Shown here piece after piece: positions 1 through 8,721 of a stretch of DNA of 64,000 bases. Under the pieces are notes generated by a model, which worked only from the letters and a program-made list of their open reading frames with translations, had not been told where the DNA came from and searched no databases. The position numbers and the translations under genes are program-made. Each line of letters opens with the position of its first letter. Position 1 is the stretch's first letter. This DNA is from CAYGZQ01 sp964354375 [NCBI: uncultured Planctomycetota bacterium] (lineage in GTDB: Bacteria > JAJVIF01 > JAPKYR01), in contig CAYGZQ010000007.1 of NCBI GenBank assembly GCA_964354375.1, forward strand, positions 28,453 to 92,452, in the 5' to 3' direction.

Positions 1-168
1 GGACGGACGGGTGTCTCAGCTTGTGAAGAACGAGTCACCCATCCGCCCCCGCCTCCGCGGGGGTAGGTGGCGCCCGTACGTCTGCCACGAGTTCTTCGAG
101 TGGCGGACGGACGGGTGTCTCAGCTTGTGAAGAACGAGTCACCCATCCGCCCCCGCCTCGGCGGGAGC
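1..168. repeat. 55-bp direct repeat, two copies, period 104 bp
   Basis: Positions 1-55 and 105-159 are identical over 55 bases (starting GGACGGACGGGTGTCTCAGC), and the similarity continues weakly into a GC-rich tail. The left copy sits at the window edge, so the array may extend further. No convincing gene lies between here and the ahcY start. The rest of 160-483 holds a TAGAAT at 411-416 that could be a -10 element but has no good -35 partner. Confidence 0.8.
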
Positions 169-282
169 GTATGGGCGCCACAGAAGAAACCACGGAGGAT
201 CTTGACGAACGATCGCGGATGGACTACAATAGCTTTGTTCAATCAATCGTGATGGATTGATTATTTTGATGCCTAGCCGTAA

Positions 283-1575
<1,293 letters not shown>

Positions 1576-1737
1576 CTCAAGGACCACGCTCGCGAGCTGA
1601 GCACCGAGGTCTACCCCGTGCCCGAGTACATCGACCATCAGGTCGCTGAGCTGAAGCTGGCCGCGATGGGGGTCACGATCGACCAGCTCACACCCGAGCA
1701 GATCGAGTACCTCTCCAGCTGGCAGGAAGGGACCTAG
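1576..1737 (+). pseudogene. Detached C-terminal tail of adenosylhomocysteinase
   Basis: Directly after the TAG the frame stays open for 53 codons, reading [20 protein letters not shown] and ending in a typical SAHH terminus with LSSWQEGT before a normal TAG at 1735-1737. There is no start codon or SD of its own. A single base change (TAC or TAT to TAG) would join it to the upstream ORF. Confidence 0.8.
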
Positions 1738-1757
1738 ATTTCGACAAAGCGCAGGAC

Positions 1758-1882
1758 TCCCGGTGGCTGACGCCGCCGGTTACGCACTCGCTTACGCTCG
1801 TGCTTCGGAATTGGTGTGCAACAATACAGGTCGGAAGCGCGAGCGTAAGCGAGTGCGTAACCGACGGCGTAAGCCATCGGCT
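1758..1882. repeat. Long imperfect hairpin element
   Basis: The arms 1777-1806 and 1834-1863 are complementary over 30 bases with one mismatch (GCACTCGCTTACGCTCG core), with a 27-base loop. The pairing extends imperfectly outward to about 1758 and 1882. It has no coding potential. It is probably a small non-autonomous mobile repeat or REP-like element that fills the ahcY to membrane-protein gap. Confidence 0.7.
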
Positions 1883-1958
1883 CCCGAAGCGCCCAGCAGG
1901 GCAGCGGGCATCCAACCTGATGACCCCTTTCATAACACCATTTCCCCCTTTATGATGG

Positions 1959-1984
1959 TACAATCTCCTCTCCTTGAAAGGAGG
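1959..1984 (+). promoter_or_regulatory. -10 hexamer and SD inside a small hairpin
   Basis: TACAAT at 1959-1964 resembles a -10 element. It is followed by TCCTTGAAAGGAGG, in which a strong SD (AAGGAGG, 1978-1984) is part of the short inverted repeat TCCT/AGGA. The SD would be partly occluded when folded, which could tune translation of the next gene. Confidence 0.4.
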
Positions 1985-2010
1985 CGTTTGAGATTTTTCG
2001 CAAGCTTCCG

Positions 2011-2949
2011 TTGAAAATAACGATCCTGCTCGCGTTCTTCGGGTTCGCTTACGGGATCGGCAACATGGTCACGCCGGAGATGTACCGGGAGATGTCGCCG
2101 GGGAAGCTCGGCTATGTTTTCGTCCCGGACGACGATACGTTTGTCAAGACAAACCACTATCTCGAGATTCGGTTCGTCCAGATGGGGCCTGAAGCGCCTC
2201 TTGCGGCCACAGCATGGATAAGCCGGTCGCCCGACGAAGCTCCTCAGGCGCTTGAGTTCGAGCCCGCGATCTACCGGGGCAAGGAAACCGACAAGTGGTT
2301 CGCCATCCTGCCGCCGCTCGACAAGATAGGCTCTCGATGGTTCTACTACATCATGATCGAGACCAGTGAAGGCCGGACAATCGAAATCTGGAAGTCCATG
2401 AACCGGCTCGAGAAGCTGTTTTCCGGATTCGAAAAGGACCGGCAGCTTTTCTGGACCACGTACGAGGGCAACGTCGTGCGCGACATGCCCTACGGCAAGG
2501 CTGCGCTGGTGACCCACATAGTGTTCTCGTTCGGCGCGCTTCTCTTTCTGTTCCACACGCTCTACTACGCGCTCTCCATTCTGGACAAGCCCGGCTCTCT
2601 CGCTTTCATCAAGTGCTTCAGATCGTCATTCTGGGCGCTCCTGATTTTTGCAGTCGGGGCCATTGTCCTGGGAATCCCAATCACGTGGTACACATTCGGT
2701 GTCGGATTCAGCCCGTGGCCCACGCAGGGACTGACATCGCTCGGCGACATAACCGACACCAAGAGCTCCTGGCTCGTCGTCTGGTGGACCGTTCTGCTCA
2801 TCAGGTATTTCCGAACCTACAGGGGAGCGCTCGGGGCGGAAATCGAGCCCGCGAAAACAAGAGCGTTCGCGATCTGGACAATCGTCGCCCTTCTGGTCAC
2901 AGTCTTCGTGTTCCTCATCCCGCATAGCCAGTTTTTGCAGTCGAGCTGA
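2011..2949 (+). CDS. Membrane protein of unknown function with extracytoplasmic domain
   Basis: 312 residues from a TTG start. An N-terminal hydrophobic segment (ILLAFFGFAYGIGNM) acts as signal or anchor. It is followed by a soluble domain of about 130 residues with strand-rich spacing, then about four C-terminal membrane segments, the first at VTHIVFSFGALLFLF and the last at FAIWTIVALLVTVFVFLIP. The start is uncertain. The strong SD at 1978-1984 is too far from TTG 2011, and the only in-frame codon at the right distance is an ATT at 1993, which would add a basic n-region (FRKLPLK). I recognise no family. Confidence 0.75.
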   Translation: MKITILLAFFGFAYGIGNMVTPEMYREMSPGKLGYVFVPDDDTFVKTNHYLEIRFVQMGPEAPLAATAWISRSPDEAPQALEFEPAIYRGKETDKWFAILPPLDKIGSRWFYYIMIETSEGRTIEIWKSMNRLEKLFSGFEKDRQLFWTTYEGNVVRDMPYGKAALVTHIVFSFGALLFLFHTLYYALSILDKPGSLAFIKCFRSSFWALLIFAVGAIVLGIPITWYTFGVGFSPWPTQGLTSLGDITDTKSSWLVVWWTVLLIRYFRTYRGALGAEIEPAKTRAFAIWTIVALLVTVFVFLIPHSQFLQSS

Positions 2950-3011
2950 CCTCACCCCCTTGCCCCCTCTCCATCCGCCGCGGCGGATGGAGAGGGGGCA
3001 AGGGGGTGAGG
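2950..3011. repeat. Perfect 62-bp palindrome
   Basis: The 31-nt arms 2950-2980 and 2981-3011 are exactly complementary without a loop (CCTCACCCCCTTGCCCCCTC...). The element starts one base after the stop codon of the membrane protein. It has no T-tract, so it is more like a REP/MITE-type element than an intrinsic terminator. Similar C-rich palindromes occur in many environmental genomes. Confidence 0.85.
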
Positions 3012-3060
3012 CAGAGGGGGCCGGGGGGTGAGGTCGGGACTTCTCCCATTTCGCGTGCGA

Positions 3061-3066
3061 TACTAT
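3061..3066 (+). promoter_or_regulatory. -10 element TACTAT, six bases before the start codon
   Basis: TACTAT ends six bases before ATG 3073 and no SD precedes the ATG. Transcription would start at or next to the A of the start codon, implying a leaderless mRNA. The -35 is not obvious. Confidence 0.45.
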
Positions 3067-3072
3067 TAGTGT

Positions 3073-4002
3073 ATGGATTGGCCCTCCGATACCGAGAACT
3101 CCGGGTACTATGCGTTTGAGCCGGAGAGGTTTCTTATCCCGCCGATGGAGGGGTTTCTTCGGCGCATTTTCGCAGCCCGCTGGGGGATGATACTGGTCAG
3201 CGGCCCCGAAGCCATGAACCTTCCGGTGATTCTGAATTTCCTGGCCAACTTCGCGCTCCAGCAGGTTTACTACAGCGAGTTCTCGGCGCAGAAGGCAGAT
3301 TTCCAGGATCTCGAAAGCGAGAGAAGAAGACTGAGGACCATCGAAGAGGTCCTCGAGGAAGCTCGCGAGGCGGTTTCCCGGTCCGGCAAGGAAGAGGGCG
3401 AGACGGGCGAATACTCCGGACACATTCCGCGCAATTCGGATGTGGTTTTCATCTCCGACCTGAGACCCGAGCTGGTGTCCGACAGTGTGGCTACGTCGCT
3501 CGGGGGCAGGCTTGTGGTGTCGGGCATCCGATCAGAGGGGAGTTTCCCGGCCCTCAGAGCGTTCAAGGACCTTCTCGGCAGCGATCATCTCGTCGCCGCG
3601 AGTCTCATGGGAATCATCGGCCTCAACGTGGTGTCGAGGATCTGCCCCGAGTGCAAGGTGGAAGTTGAGTACGATCTGGACGATGAGGATTGTTTCCTGA
3701 TCGGGATGCACAGGAAGAAGCTGCAGGGTTTCAGGGGAATGGGCTGCGAGTCGTGTCAGGGCTCGGGATACATGGGGAAGATACTCATCCACGAGGGTTT
3801 CGAGATGAGCCCGAAGCTGCGTAACGGCCTTCTTGAGTCGCTGCCGCTAAGGCAGCTCAGGATACTCGCGAAGCAGGAGGGCATGAGGACGCTTCTGGAC
3901 GCCACGTGGGATCTGGCCGACGCGGGCGAGACAACGCTTGACGAGGTGATTCGCATTGCCGATGTCACCGACCCCGGCGGGATCGAACTCGCCGACCTGT
4001 GA
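3073..4002 (+). CDS. GspE/PilB-like protein lacking Walker A (pseudo-ATPase)
   Basis: 309 residues resembling the C-terminal half of type II secretion/type IV pilus ATPases. Residues 36-50 (RWGMILVSGPEAMNL) align with the usual ITGPTGSGKTTTL strand-loop, but the lysine and the GSGKT pattern are gone. The Asp-box strand reads DVVFISDLRP rather than VGEIRD, and the His-box reads GRLVVSGIRS rather than GHLVLSTLHT. The C-terminal part is much better kept: a tetracysteine zinc site (C191, C194, C225, C228; ICPEC and CESC) and the GspE tail (GMRTLLDATW...AGETTLDEVIRI). A charged, coiled-coil-like stretch (about residues 75-105) is inserted. It probably binds secretion or pilus components or regulates a true ATPase rather than hydrolysing ATP. 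No other secretion gene is adjacent. Confidence 0.75.
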   Translation: MDWPSDTENSGYYAFEPERFLIPPMEGFLRRIFAARWGMILVSGPEAMNLPVILNFLANFALQQVYYSEFSAQKADFQDLESERRRLRTIEEVLEEAREAVSRSGKEEGETGEYSGHIPRNSDVVFISDLRPELVSDSVATSLGGRLVVSGIRSEGSFPALRAFKDLLGSDHLVAASLMGIIGLNVVSRICPECKVEVEYDLDDEDCFLIGMHRKKLQGFRGMGCESCQGSGYMGKILIHEGFEMSPKLRNGLLESLPLRQLRILAKQEGMRTLLDATWDLADAGETTLDEVIRIADVTDPGGIELADL

Positions 4003-4223
4003 CCAGATGGATCGCTTGAAATGTGCAGGCCCGATTTTGCCTGCTTTCGAGTATAATTAGATGTGGAAGTTGAGCTGTAGCTGTACCGTATTTCGATCGT
4101 CAGTCTCATTTCCCGCTACCCAATCTGGATTCGGCAACTAGACAGTGGCCGGCGCTTTCACGATGTTCCTTCGCGTGCCAGCCACGTTGCATAATGAGAT
4201 TCAGAGAATCCGGGGAGCAGAAG

Positions 4224-5102
4224 ATGAGACCTTCAGACAAGCCAAACCGCCGCCCCCTTTCGTCGCCCAGACGCCTCGCTCTGCTGGCGACCGCGATATG
4301 CCTGTGGATATCCACTCTCTCGATCGTCCTTAACCATGAAATCGCGGTCGAATGGCTTCCCGCCACCGCCCCACGTGTCGCTCCCGACGGCGTTGTCTAC
4401 CAGAGCACGGACTACTCATGCGGTCCTGCGAGCCTTGCCACTCTCTTCGGGCACTACAACATCGTAAAGAGTGAGCGGGAGTGGGCGGAGGTCGCCGGCA
4501 CAAACCTGTCTGTGGGCACGCGACTGAGCGGGCTGAAGAAGGCGGCGGAGAGCATGGGATTCGAGCCGGTCGCTCTGAATCCCACATTCGATCAGCTCGA
4601 CCTGATCTGCCGGCCGTCCATTCTCTTCCAGTCAAAGGACTACCACCTCGTCACGTTCTGGGGAATGGACCGACAGGGCTGCGCGATCATACGCGATCCC
4701 GCGCTGGGACGCACTCGATGGGGTCCGGCTGAGTACGCCGCTTTTACGCCTTCCAGGCCCGATCTCCTCGTGTTCTATCCCGGTCGCGTGCCTACGTGCG
4801 GACCCGAAAGCTCCAGCATGGAAATCGGCAGAATCCAGAATATGCTTTCTGCGCTGGGTTACTACAAGGGCAAGGTCGACTGCGCATGGACAGACCGCCT
4901 TGCCGCAGCCGTCGCTTCCTTCCAGAGCGACATGCGTCTCGATCCCACCGGAATCGTCGACGCTCCCACGGACATCTACCTCGAAGGCGCCTGGCGTCTC
5001 GTGACGAACGGGCCCATCGAGCCGTTCATGAGGATCGACTGCACCAATGAACCGACGCATCGGCCGGTAGCCATCCTGACCCGCCTCTCACCCTCCGAAT
5101 AA
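4224..5102 (+). CDS. Membrane-anchored C39-type cysteine peptidase with peptidoglycan-binding domain
   Basis: 292 residues from ATG 4224, chosen for GGGGAG seven bases upstream; an in-frame ATG at 4194 has no SD. A membrane anchor (about residues 18-36) is followed by a papain-like C39 domain with catalytic Cys66 in DYSCGPASL, His141 in KDYHLVTFWG and Asp158 in IRDPALG. C-terminal residues of about 195-255 form a peptidoglycan-binding type 1 domain (IGRIQNMLSALGYYKGKVD). C39 enzymes process double-glycine leaders or act as envelope proteases. No ABC transporter is fused or adjacent, so a wall- or envelope-anchored protease is more likely than bacteriocin export. It follows the GspE-like gene, and a functional link is only suggested by proximity. 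Confidence 0.8.
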   Translation: MRPSDKPNRRPLSSPRRLALLATAICLWISTLSIVLNHEIAVEWLPATAPRVAPDGVVYQSTDYSCGPASLATLFGHYNIVKSEREWAEVAGTNLSVGTRLSGLKKAAESMGFEPVALNPTFDQLDLICRPSILFQSKDYHLVTFWGMDRQGCAIIRDPALGRTRWGPAEYAAFTPSRPDLLVFYPGRVPTCGPESSSMEIGRIQNMLSALGYYKGKVDCAWTDRLAAAVASFQSDMRLDPTGIVDAPTDIYLEGAWRLVTNGPIEPFMRIDCTNEPTHRPVAILTRLSPSE

Positions 5103-5123
5103 GCAGCGGCTCCCCCCGAGTGC

Positions 5124-5141
5124 GCCGGCTTTCCAGCCGGC
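5124..5141. repeat. Small hairpin GCCGGC-N6-GCCGGC
   Basis: GCCGGCTTTCCAGCCGGC is a perfect 6-bp stem with the loop TTTCCA. The same CTTTCCAG/CTGGAAAG core recurs in hairpins at 33373-33441 and 42613-42630, which suggests a family of REP-like elements. It lies between the peptidase and the glycosyltransferase and could also act in 3-prime end formation. Confidence 0.5.
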
Positions 5142-5147
5142 ATTCGT

Positions 5148-5178
5148 TTGCATCCAACGGTGCGTTTTACGCTATAAT
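5148..5178 (+). promoter_or_regulatory. Promoter of the DPM1-like glycosyltransferase
   Basis: A consensus -10 TATAAT at 5173-5178 is preceded by TTGCAT at 5148-5153 with a 19-bp spacer. The TTG start codon is at 5187, eight bases after the -10, with no SD between them, consistent with a leaderless or nearly leaderless transcript. Confidence 0.5.
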
Positions 5179-5186
5179 TCGGCGAC

Positions 5187-5969
5187 TTGAGCGAGAACGC
5201 CACAAAGCCCCTGGTCTGTGTTCCCACCTTCAACGAGCGCGAGAACATCTCGAAGCTGATTGGCTGCATATTCGATGCGATCCCGTTTGCCGAGATCATG
5301 ATAGTCGACGACGGCTCGCCGGACGGCACCGGCGCTATTGTCGACGAGATGGCGTCGAAAAATCCGCACATTCATTGCATCCATCGCGCGGGCAAGATGG
5401 GGCTTGGGACCGCCTACATCGCCGCCTTCAAATGGGCCCTCGAGCGCGACTACACCCATTGCTTCGAGATGGACGCCGATTTCAGCCACGACCCGAAGGA
5501 TCTGCCGAGACTCCTCGACGCAACGAAGGAATTCGACATCGCGATCGGGTCGAGGTTCTATGCGGGGAAGCTCTCGATAGTCAACTGGCCGCTGTCAAGG
5601 CTCATCCTGTCGCTCGCCGCCACCGTCTACGCCCGGGTGATCACCGGCTTGAGGCTGTGGGACTGCACGACCGGCTTCAAGTGCTTCCGACGGAAGGTGC
5701 TCGAACACCTGCCCCTCGATAAGGTGAAAAGCGAGGGCTACTCGTTCCAGATCGAGATGAATTTCCGCGCGACCAGAATGGGCTTCAAGGTGGGCGAGAT
5801 ACCGATCGTCTTCACCGACCGCACCCAGGGTGGCAGCAAGATGTCGAAGAGGATCGTCTTCGAAGCGATCTGGCGGGTATGGCAGCTTCGATGGGCCGGG
5901 GCTATGGAGGATTTGGGCTGCCTGCTAAGGGGAAAGCGTCGCCCCAGACCGGGCAGAGCACAGGGTTAG
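5187..5969 (+). CDS. Polyprenol/dolichol-phosphate mannosyltransferase-like GT2
   Basis: 260 residues, TTG start. Family 2 glycosyltransferase of the DPM1/polyprenol-monophosphomannose synthase group, which transfers a sugar from a nucleotide donor to a polyprenyl phosphate on the inner face of the membrane. Visible motifs: PTFNERENI at the N-terminus, VDDGSPDGTG near residues 34-43, the metal-binding EMDADFSHDP, and the DPM1-type acceptor region with CTTGFKCF and GYSFQIEMNF. It has no C-terminal membrane segments, as in soluble or peripheral forms. It is convergent with the AAA ATPase, with a single base between the stop codons. Confidence 0.9.
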   Translation: MSENATKPLVCVPTFNERENISKLIGCIFDAIPFAEIMIVDDGSPDGTGAIVDEMASKNPHIHCIHRAGKMGLGTAYIAAFKWALERDYTHCFEMDADFSHDPKDLPRLLDATKEFDIAIGSRFYAGKLSIVNWPLSRLILSLAATVYARVITGLRLWDCTTGFKCFRRKVLEHLPLDKVKSEGYSFQIEMNFRATRMGFKVGEIPIVFTDRTQGGSKMSKRIVFEAIWRVWQLRWAGAMEDLGCLLRGKRRPRPGRAQG

Positions 5970-5970
5970 C

Positions 5971-7713
5971 CTAATCCGAACGCGGCTTCGCCTTATTAGC
6001 GACTTCCACTATCTGATCAAGCACCTCTCCGATCTCAGGGTCAACCAGCTCGTCCGGAACATGTCTGGCCAGTTGATGATAGTGACTCTTGCTCATCAGA
6101 TTCGGCATGTTGAGCTTCTGGAAGAAGAAAGGAAACAGTATGTCCAGGAAATCGTCGCTCGCCTTCTTGTCGATCCACCAGGCGCTTGTCGGGTCGCGGA
6201 GCGCAAACGGGGGAACCACCTCTTCAATCGCCTCTCTCATCGCATTCTGACACTCGGTCATTTCTGACTCCGCAAACAGTGGACCAAGCGATCGCTTCTG
6301 GCCAAACTCCCCGGCGTACGATAACAGGGTTTCTCCCTGGCAAAGATAGTTTTCAATTTCTCTGCGTCTCCACATATGTTCCGGCAATTCCTCCCGGTCC
6401 AGCGGTTCCTTGTCAGTGCGGTCAGTCAAAATAAAGCCGACAAGGTCTCTCTTGGCCTCACGCAGCCCGCTGAAGTGCGCTCTGGCCTTGGAGGGAGAAT
6501 TGCCGACATAGTACACAAACGGCCGTTCCAGCTTATCCTTCGCCGGATGGCGCAGCTTCTCGGCAAAAGCTCTTAGAATGGCCAGATCGCTGGAACCTTC
6601 CAGATATAGAACCCACCCGGTCTGCTCAGCCTGATAGTACTGGTCGAAACCTATTTCGCGCAGAGATTTCAGTAGCTGGCTCCCCCGATCGTCAATCCTG
6701 TGAGGCGGCCCCACGAACGCCACAACCATATCCCTCCCGGCAGCCTCGGTGAGGACAACCTCAGAGTGACTGGCTGCAATGACTTGGCTCCCCGATGACC
6801 GAGCCGTCTCAGTAAGGATCTGGTAAATCTGTCTCTGGCGCAGGATTTCCAGATGTGCATCAGGCTCGTCGAGAAGAAGAACAGCTCCCGGATTGGCCGT
6901 CATGAAGGCCATCAGCAAAAGGGTTTGCTGAAGGCCGCGACCTGATGACGACAGGTCGAGAGTGACGCCTTTGAGTGTTTCATAGGTCATGATGATTTCA
7001 TGCCTCTCGGTGACGACTGGGGAGTTCAACTGTACACCAAAGAGTCCTCTAATCCTGCCACTGACGAAATCCCATTTGTCCTTTCCCGATTCACCGGAGT
7101 AAAGCTGATAGCAGAGATTCCTCAGGACCTCCGCGGTGCGGCCCTGGTCAATCAGGAACCGGATTTCTCCTTTCTGCTTGACAAACTCGCGATCCGCCAG
7201 TCCGGACATCGGTGGGAGAAACGCCAGCTCGGTTCCGATCGCGGGTTTAGGTATGGGTATTCGCTTCGGTTTCTTGCTTTCGTCGAGCCTCAAGGGCCGA
7301 CAGTAAATCGATTCTACGTTGGCAAAGTCAAACTCCAATCCGCAGTCCCACGGCATCGACTCGCTCAGGCTCACCCCTGAGACAATGATGTCTATCCTCA
7401 CCTTTCTCGGCTTTTCATCTTTATCCCTTGGTTTTGCGAATAGATGCAGATCACGCCAGATGAGTTTCGCATCCGGAATCGGCAGGGCAGTGAGATCCTG
7501 TCTATTGATGGCTACTCCCGGCCTTTCCTTTGATGATTCGTCAGAGCCATGTTTCTCGATCCACTTCTTCAACCCAATATCCCAAAGAGCCAAAGCCTGA
7601 AGAGCGGTTGTCTTTCCGGAGTCATTGGGGCCGATGAAGACAACAGCATCGCCAAGCTCGATCGTCACATCGCCGAATCGTTTGAAGTTCTTGACGCGCA
7701 GTTCAGTAAGCAT
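5971..7713 (-). CDS. OLD-like AAA ATPase with possible TOPRIM region
   Basis: 580 residues. SMC/ABC-type AAA ATPase: N-terminal LRVKNFKRFGD, Walker A GPNDSGKT (28-35), an ABC signature-like SSSGRGLQQTLLLMAF near residue 250, Walker B AVLLLDEPDAH, and a His switch in IAASHSEVV. The C-terminal half has LYLEGSSDLAILRAF and FILTDRTDK, reminiscent of the acidic motifs of a TOPRIM nuclease as in OLD-family proteins, though not perfect. OLD-type genes take part in DNA metabolism and antiphage defence. No partner helicase or effector is adjacent. Base composition looks less GC-rich than its neighbours, hinting at transfer. Confidence 0.75.
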   Translation of the reverse strand: MLTELRVKNFKRFGDVTIELGDAVVFIGPNDSGKTTALQALALWDIGLKKWIEKHGSDESSKERPGVAINRQDLTALPIPDAKLIWRDLHLFAKPRDKDEKPRKVRIDIIVSGVSLSESMPWDCGLEFDFANVESIYCRPLRLDESKKPKRIPIPKPAIGTELAFLPPMSGLADREFVKQKGEIRFLIDQGRTAEVLRNLCYQLYSGESGKDKWDFVSGRIRGLFGVQLNSPVVTERHEIIMTYETLKGVTLDLSSSGRGLQQTLLLMAFMTANPGAVLLLDEPDAHLEILRQRQIYQILTETARSSGSQVIAASHSEVVLTEAAGRDMVVAFVGPPHRIDDRGSQLLKSLREIGFDQYYQAEQTGWVLYLEGSSDLAILRAFAEKLRHPAKDKLERPFVYYVGNSPSKARAHFSGLREAKRDLVGFILTDRTDKEPLDREELPEHMWRRREIENYLCQGETLLSYAGEFGQKRSLGPLFAESEMTECQNAMREAIEEVVPPFALRDPTSAWWIDKKASDDFLDILFPFFFQKLNMPNLMSKSHYHQLARHVPDELVDPEIGEVLDQIVEVANKAKPRSD

Positions 7714-7727
7714 GGCTTATCACGCTG

Positions 7728-7752
7728 GTTTGGGTTCACTCACTCCCCAAAC
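7728..7752. promoter_or_regulatory. Inverted repeat upstream of the AAA ATPase
   Basis: GTTTGGG (7728-7734) and CCCAAAC (7746-7752) form a 7-bp inverted repeat just upstream of the ATPase start on the minus strand. It lies between that gene and the AIM24-like gene, so it could be an operator or part of a 3-prime hairpin. Confidence 0.3.
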
Positions 7753-7804
7753 CGTTTCCAGTTCAAGGGTACATAATCGACCCGGCGATGTCACCGCACC
7801 GTAC

Positions 7805-8662
7805 TTAGCCGAGGTTTATGTTAAATCCCTTCGAGCCTGAGCCGCGTTCGAACGGCAGGAAGGGCGTCAGTCGACCCGCCAGGCCCGGCATGGTCATGTG
7901 CTGAATCCATACCTTGCCGGGGCCGGTCAGCCTCGCCAGGAAAATACCCTCGCCACCGAGAAATATGTTTTTGAATCCTTTCTGAAGCTTGATGTCGTAG
8001 GTCACGCTTGCCTCGAAACACGCGATATGCCCCGTGTCGATGAGAAGGCTCTGGCCGGGCTGAAGATCCCGGGTGGTCAGCTCGCCGTCGATCTCCAGGA
8101 ACACCAGGCCCGGACCGGTGAGCTTCTGCAAAACCAGGCCCTCGCCGCCGAAGAAAGCCGCCCCCGCTCCCCGCCATTCCATCGCGAGGTCCACCTCCTC
8201 CTGTCCGACCAGGAAACTTCCGCGCTGCGCGATGATCGCTTCTCCCGCCTTCAGCTCGAACGGGAGTATCTTGCCGGGGAAGCTCGATGCAAACGCGACA
8301 GTGCCGGGCGCATTCTCGGCTTTGAAGTAGTTGAGGAAAAGGCTTTCGCCCTGTATGGCGCGACTGGCGGCCTTCAGAAAAGTGTCCAGCGCGCCCTTGC
8401 TCTCTTTCCCTTTTTGAATGGACGTTTCCATTTCTATCGAGGCGTCCATCCAGACCATCCCTCCCGTCTCGGAGAACACTCGCTCCCCCTGGGGGAGGTC
8501 GATCTCCACTGTCTGCAGAATCTCGCCCGCAATACGGTAGACGAGCGGTTTGGGCTGGGCCGGTGCGACAGACGCCTCCTGGGCTCCTCCCGTCTTCGCC
8601 CCGCATTCCGGGCAGAACTTCGCGTTGTCATTCAGTTGCTTTCCGCAGTTTGGACAGAACAT
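7805..8662 (-). CDS. AIM24/TIGR00266-family protein with N-terminal zinc ribbon
   Basis: 285 residues. Residues 3-22 form a double-CxxC zinc ribbon (CPNCG...CPECG). A short Ala/Pro/Gln linker leads to a beta-rich AIM24 (TIGR00266) domain with glycine-rich hairpins such as GAAFFGGEGLVLQKLTGPG and IFLGGEGIFLARLTGPG. The family is widespread; its eukaryotic member is a mitochondrial inner-membrane biogenesis factor, and bacterial roles are unclear. There is no signal peptide, so it is cytoplasmic. It lies 59 bp downstream of the TMEM43-like gene, which carries a similar zinc ribbon at its other end, so a shared operon and physical interaction are likely. Confidence 0.85.
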   Translation of the reverse strand: MFCPNCGKQLNDNAKFCPECGAKTGGAQEASVAPAQPKPLVYRIAGEILQTVEIDLPQGERVFSETGGMVWMDASIEMETSIQKGKESKGALDTFLKAASRAIQGESLFLNYFKAENAPGTVAFASSFPGKILPFELKAGEAIIAQRGSFLVGQEEVDLAMEWRGAGAAFFGGEGLVLQKLTGPGLVFLEIDGELTTRDLQPGQSLLIDTGHIACFEASVTYDIKLQKGFKNIFLGGEGIFLARLTGPGKVWIQHMTMPGLAGRLTPFLPFERGSGSKGFNINLG

Positions 8663-8721
8663 GCCGTTGTTAATCCTCCGATGTAGAGTTTATCAGCCGA
8701 AGCCCAAAAAGCTCCGGCATA

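Noticed and set aside
175-240. CCACGGAGG-type short repeats
   Set aside because: Only one imperfect unit; too little to call a repeat array or CRISPR. No CRISPR arrays or cas genes were seen anywhere.
4061-4141. 26-codon ORF starting ATG after TATAAT (4052-4057)
   Set aside because: Tempting as a leaderless small gene, but the spacing of three bases from the -10 is too short and the peptide has no recognisable features.
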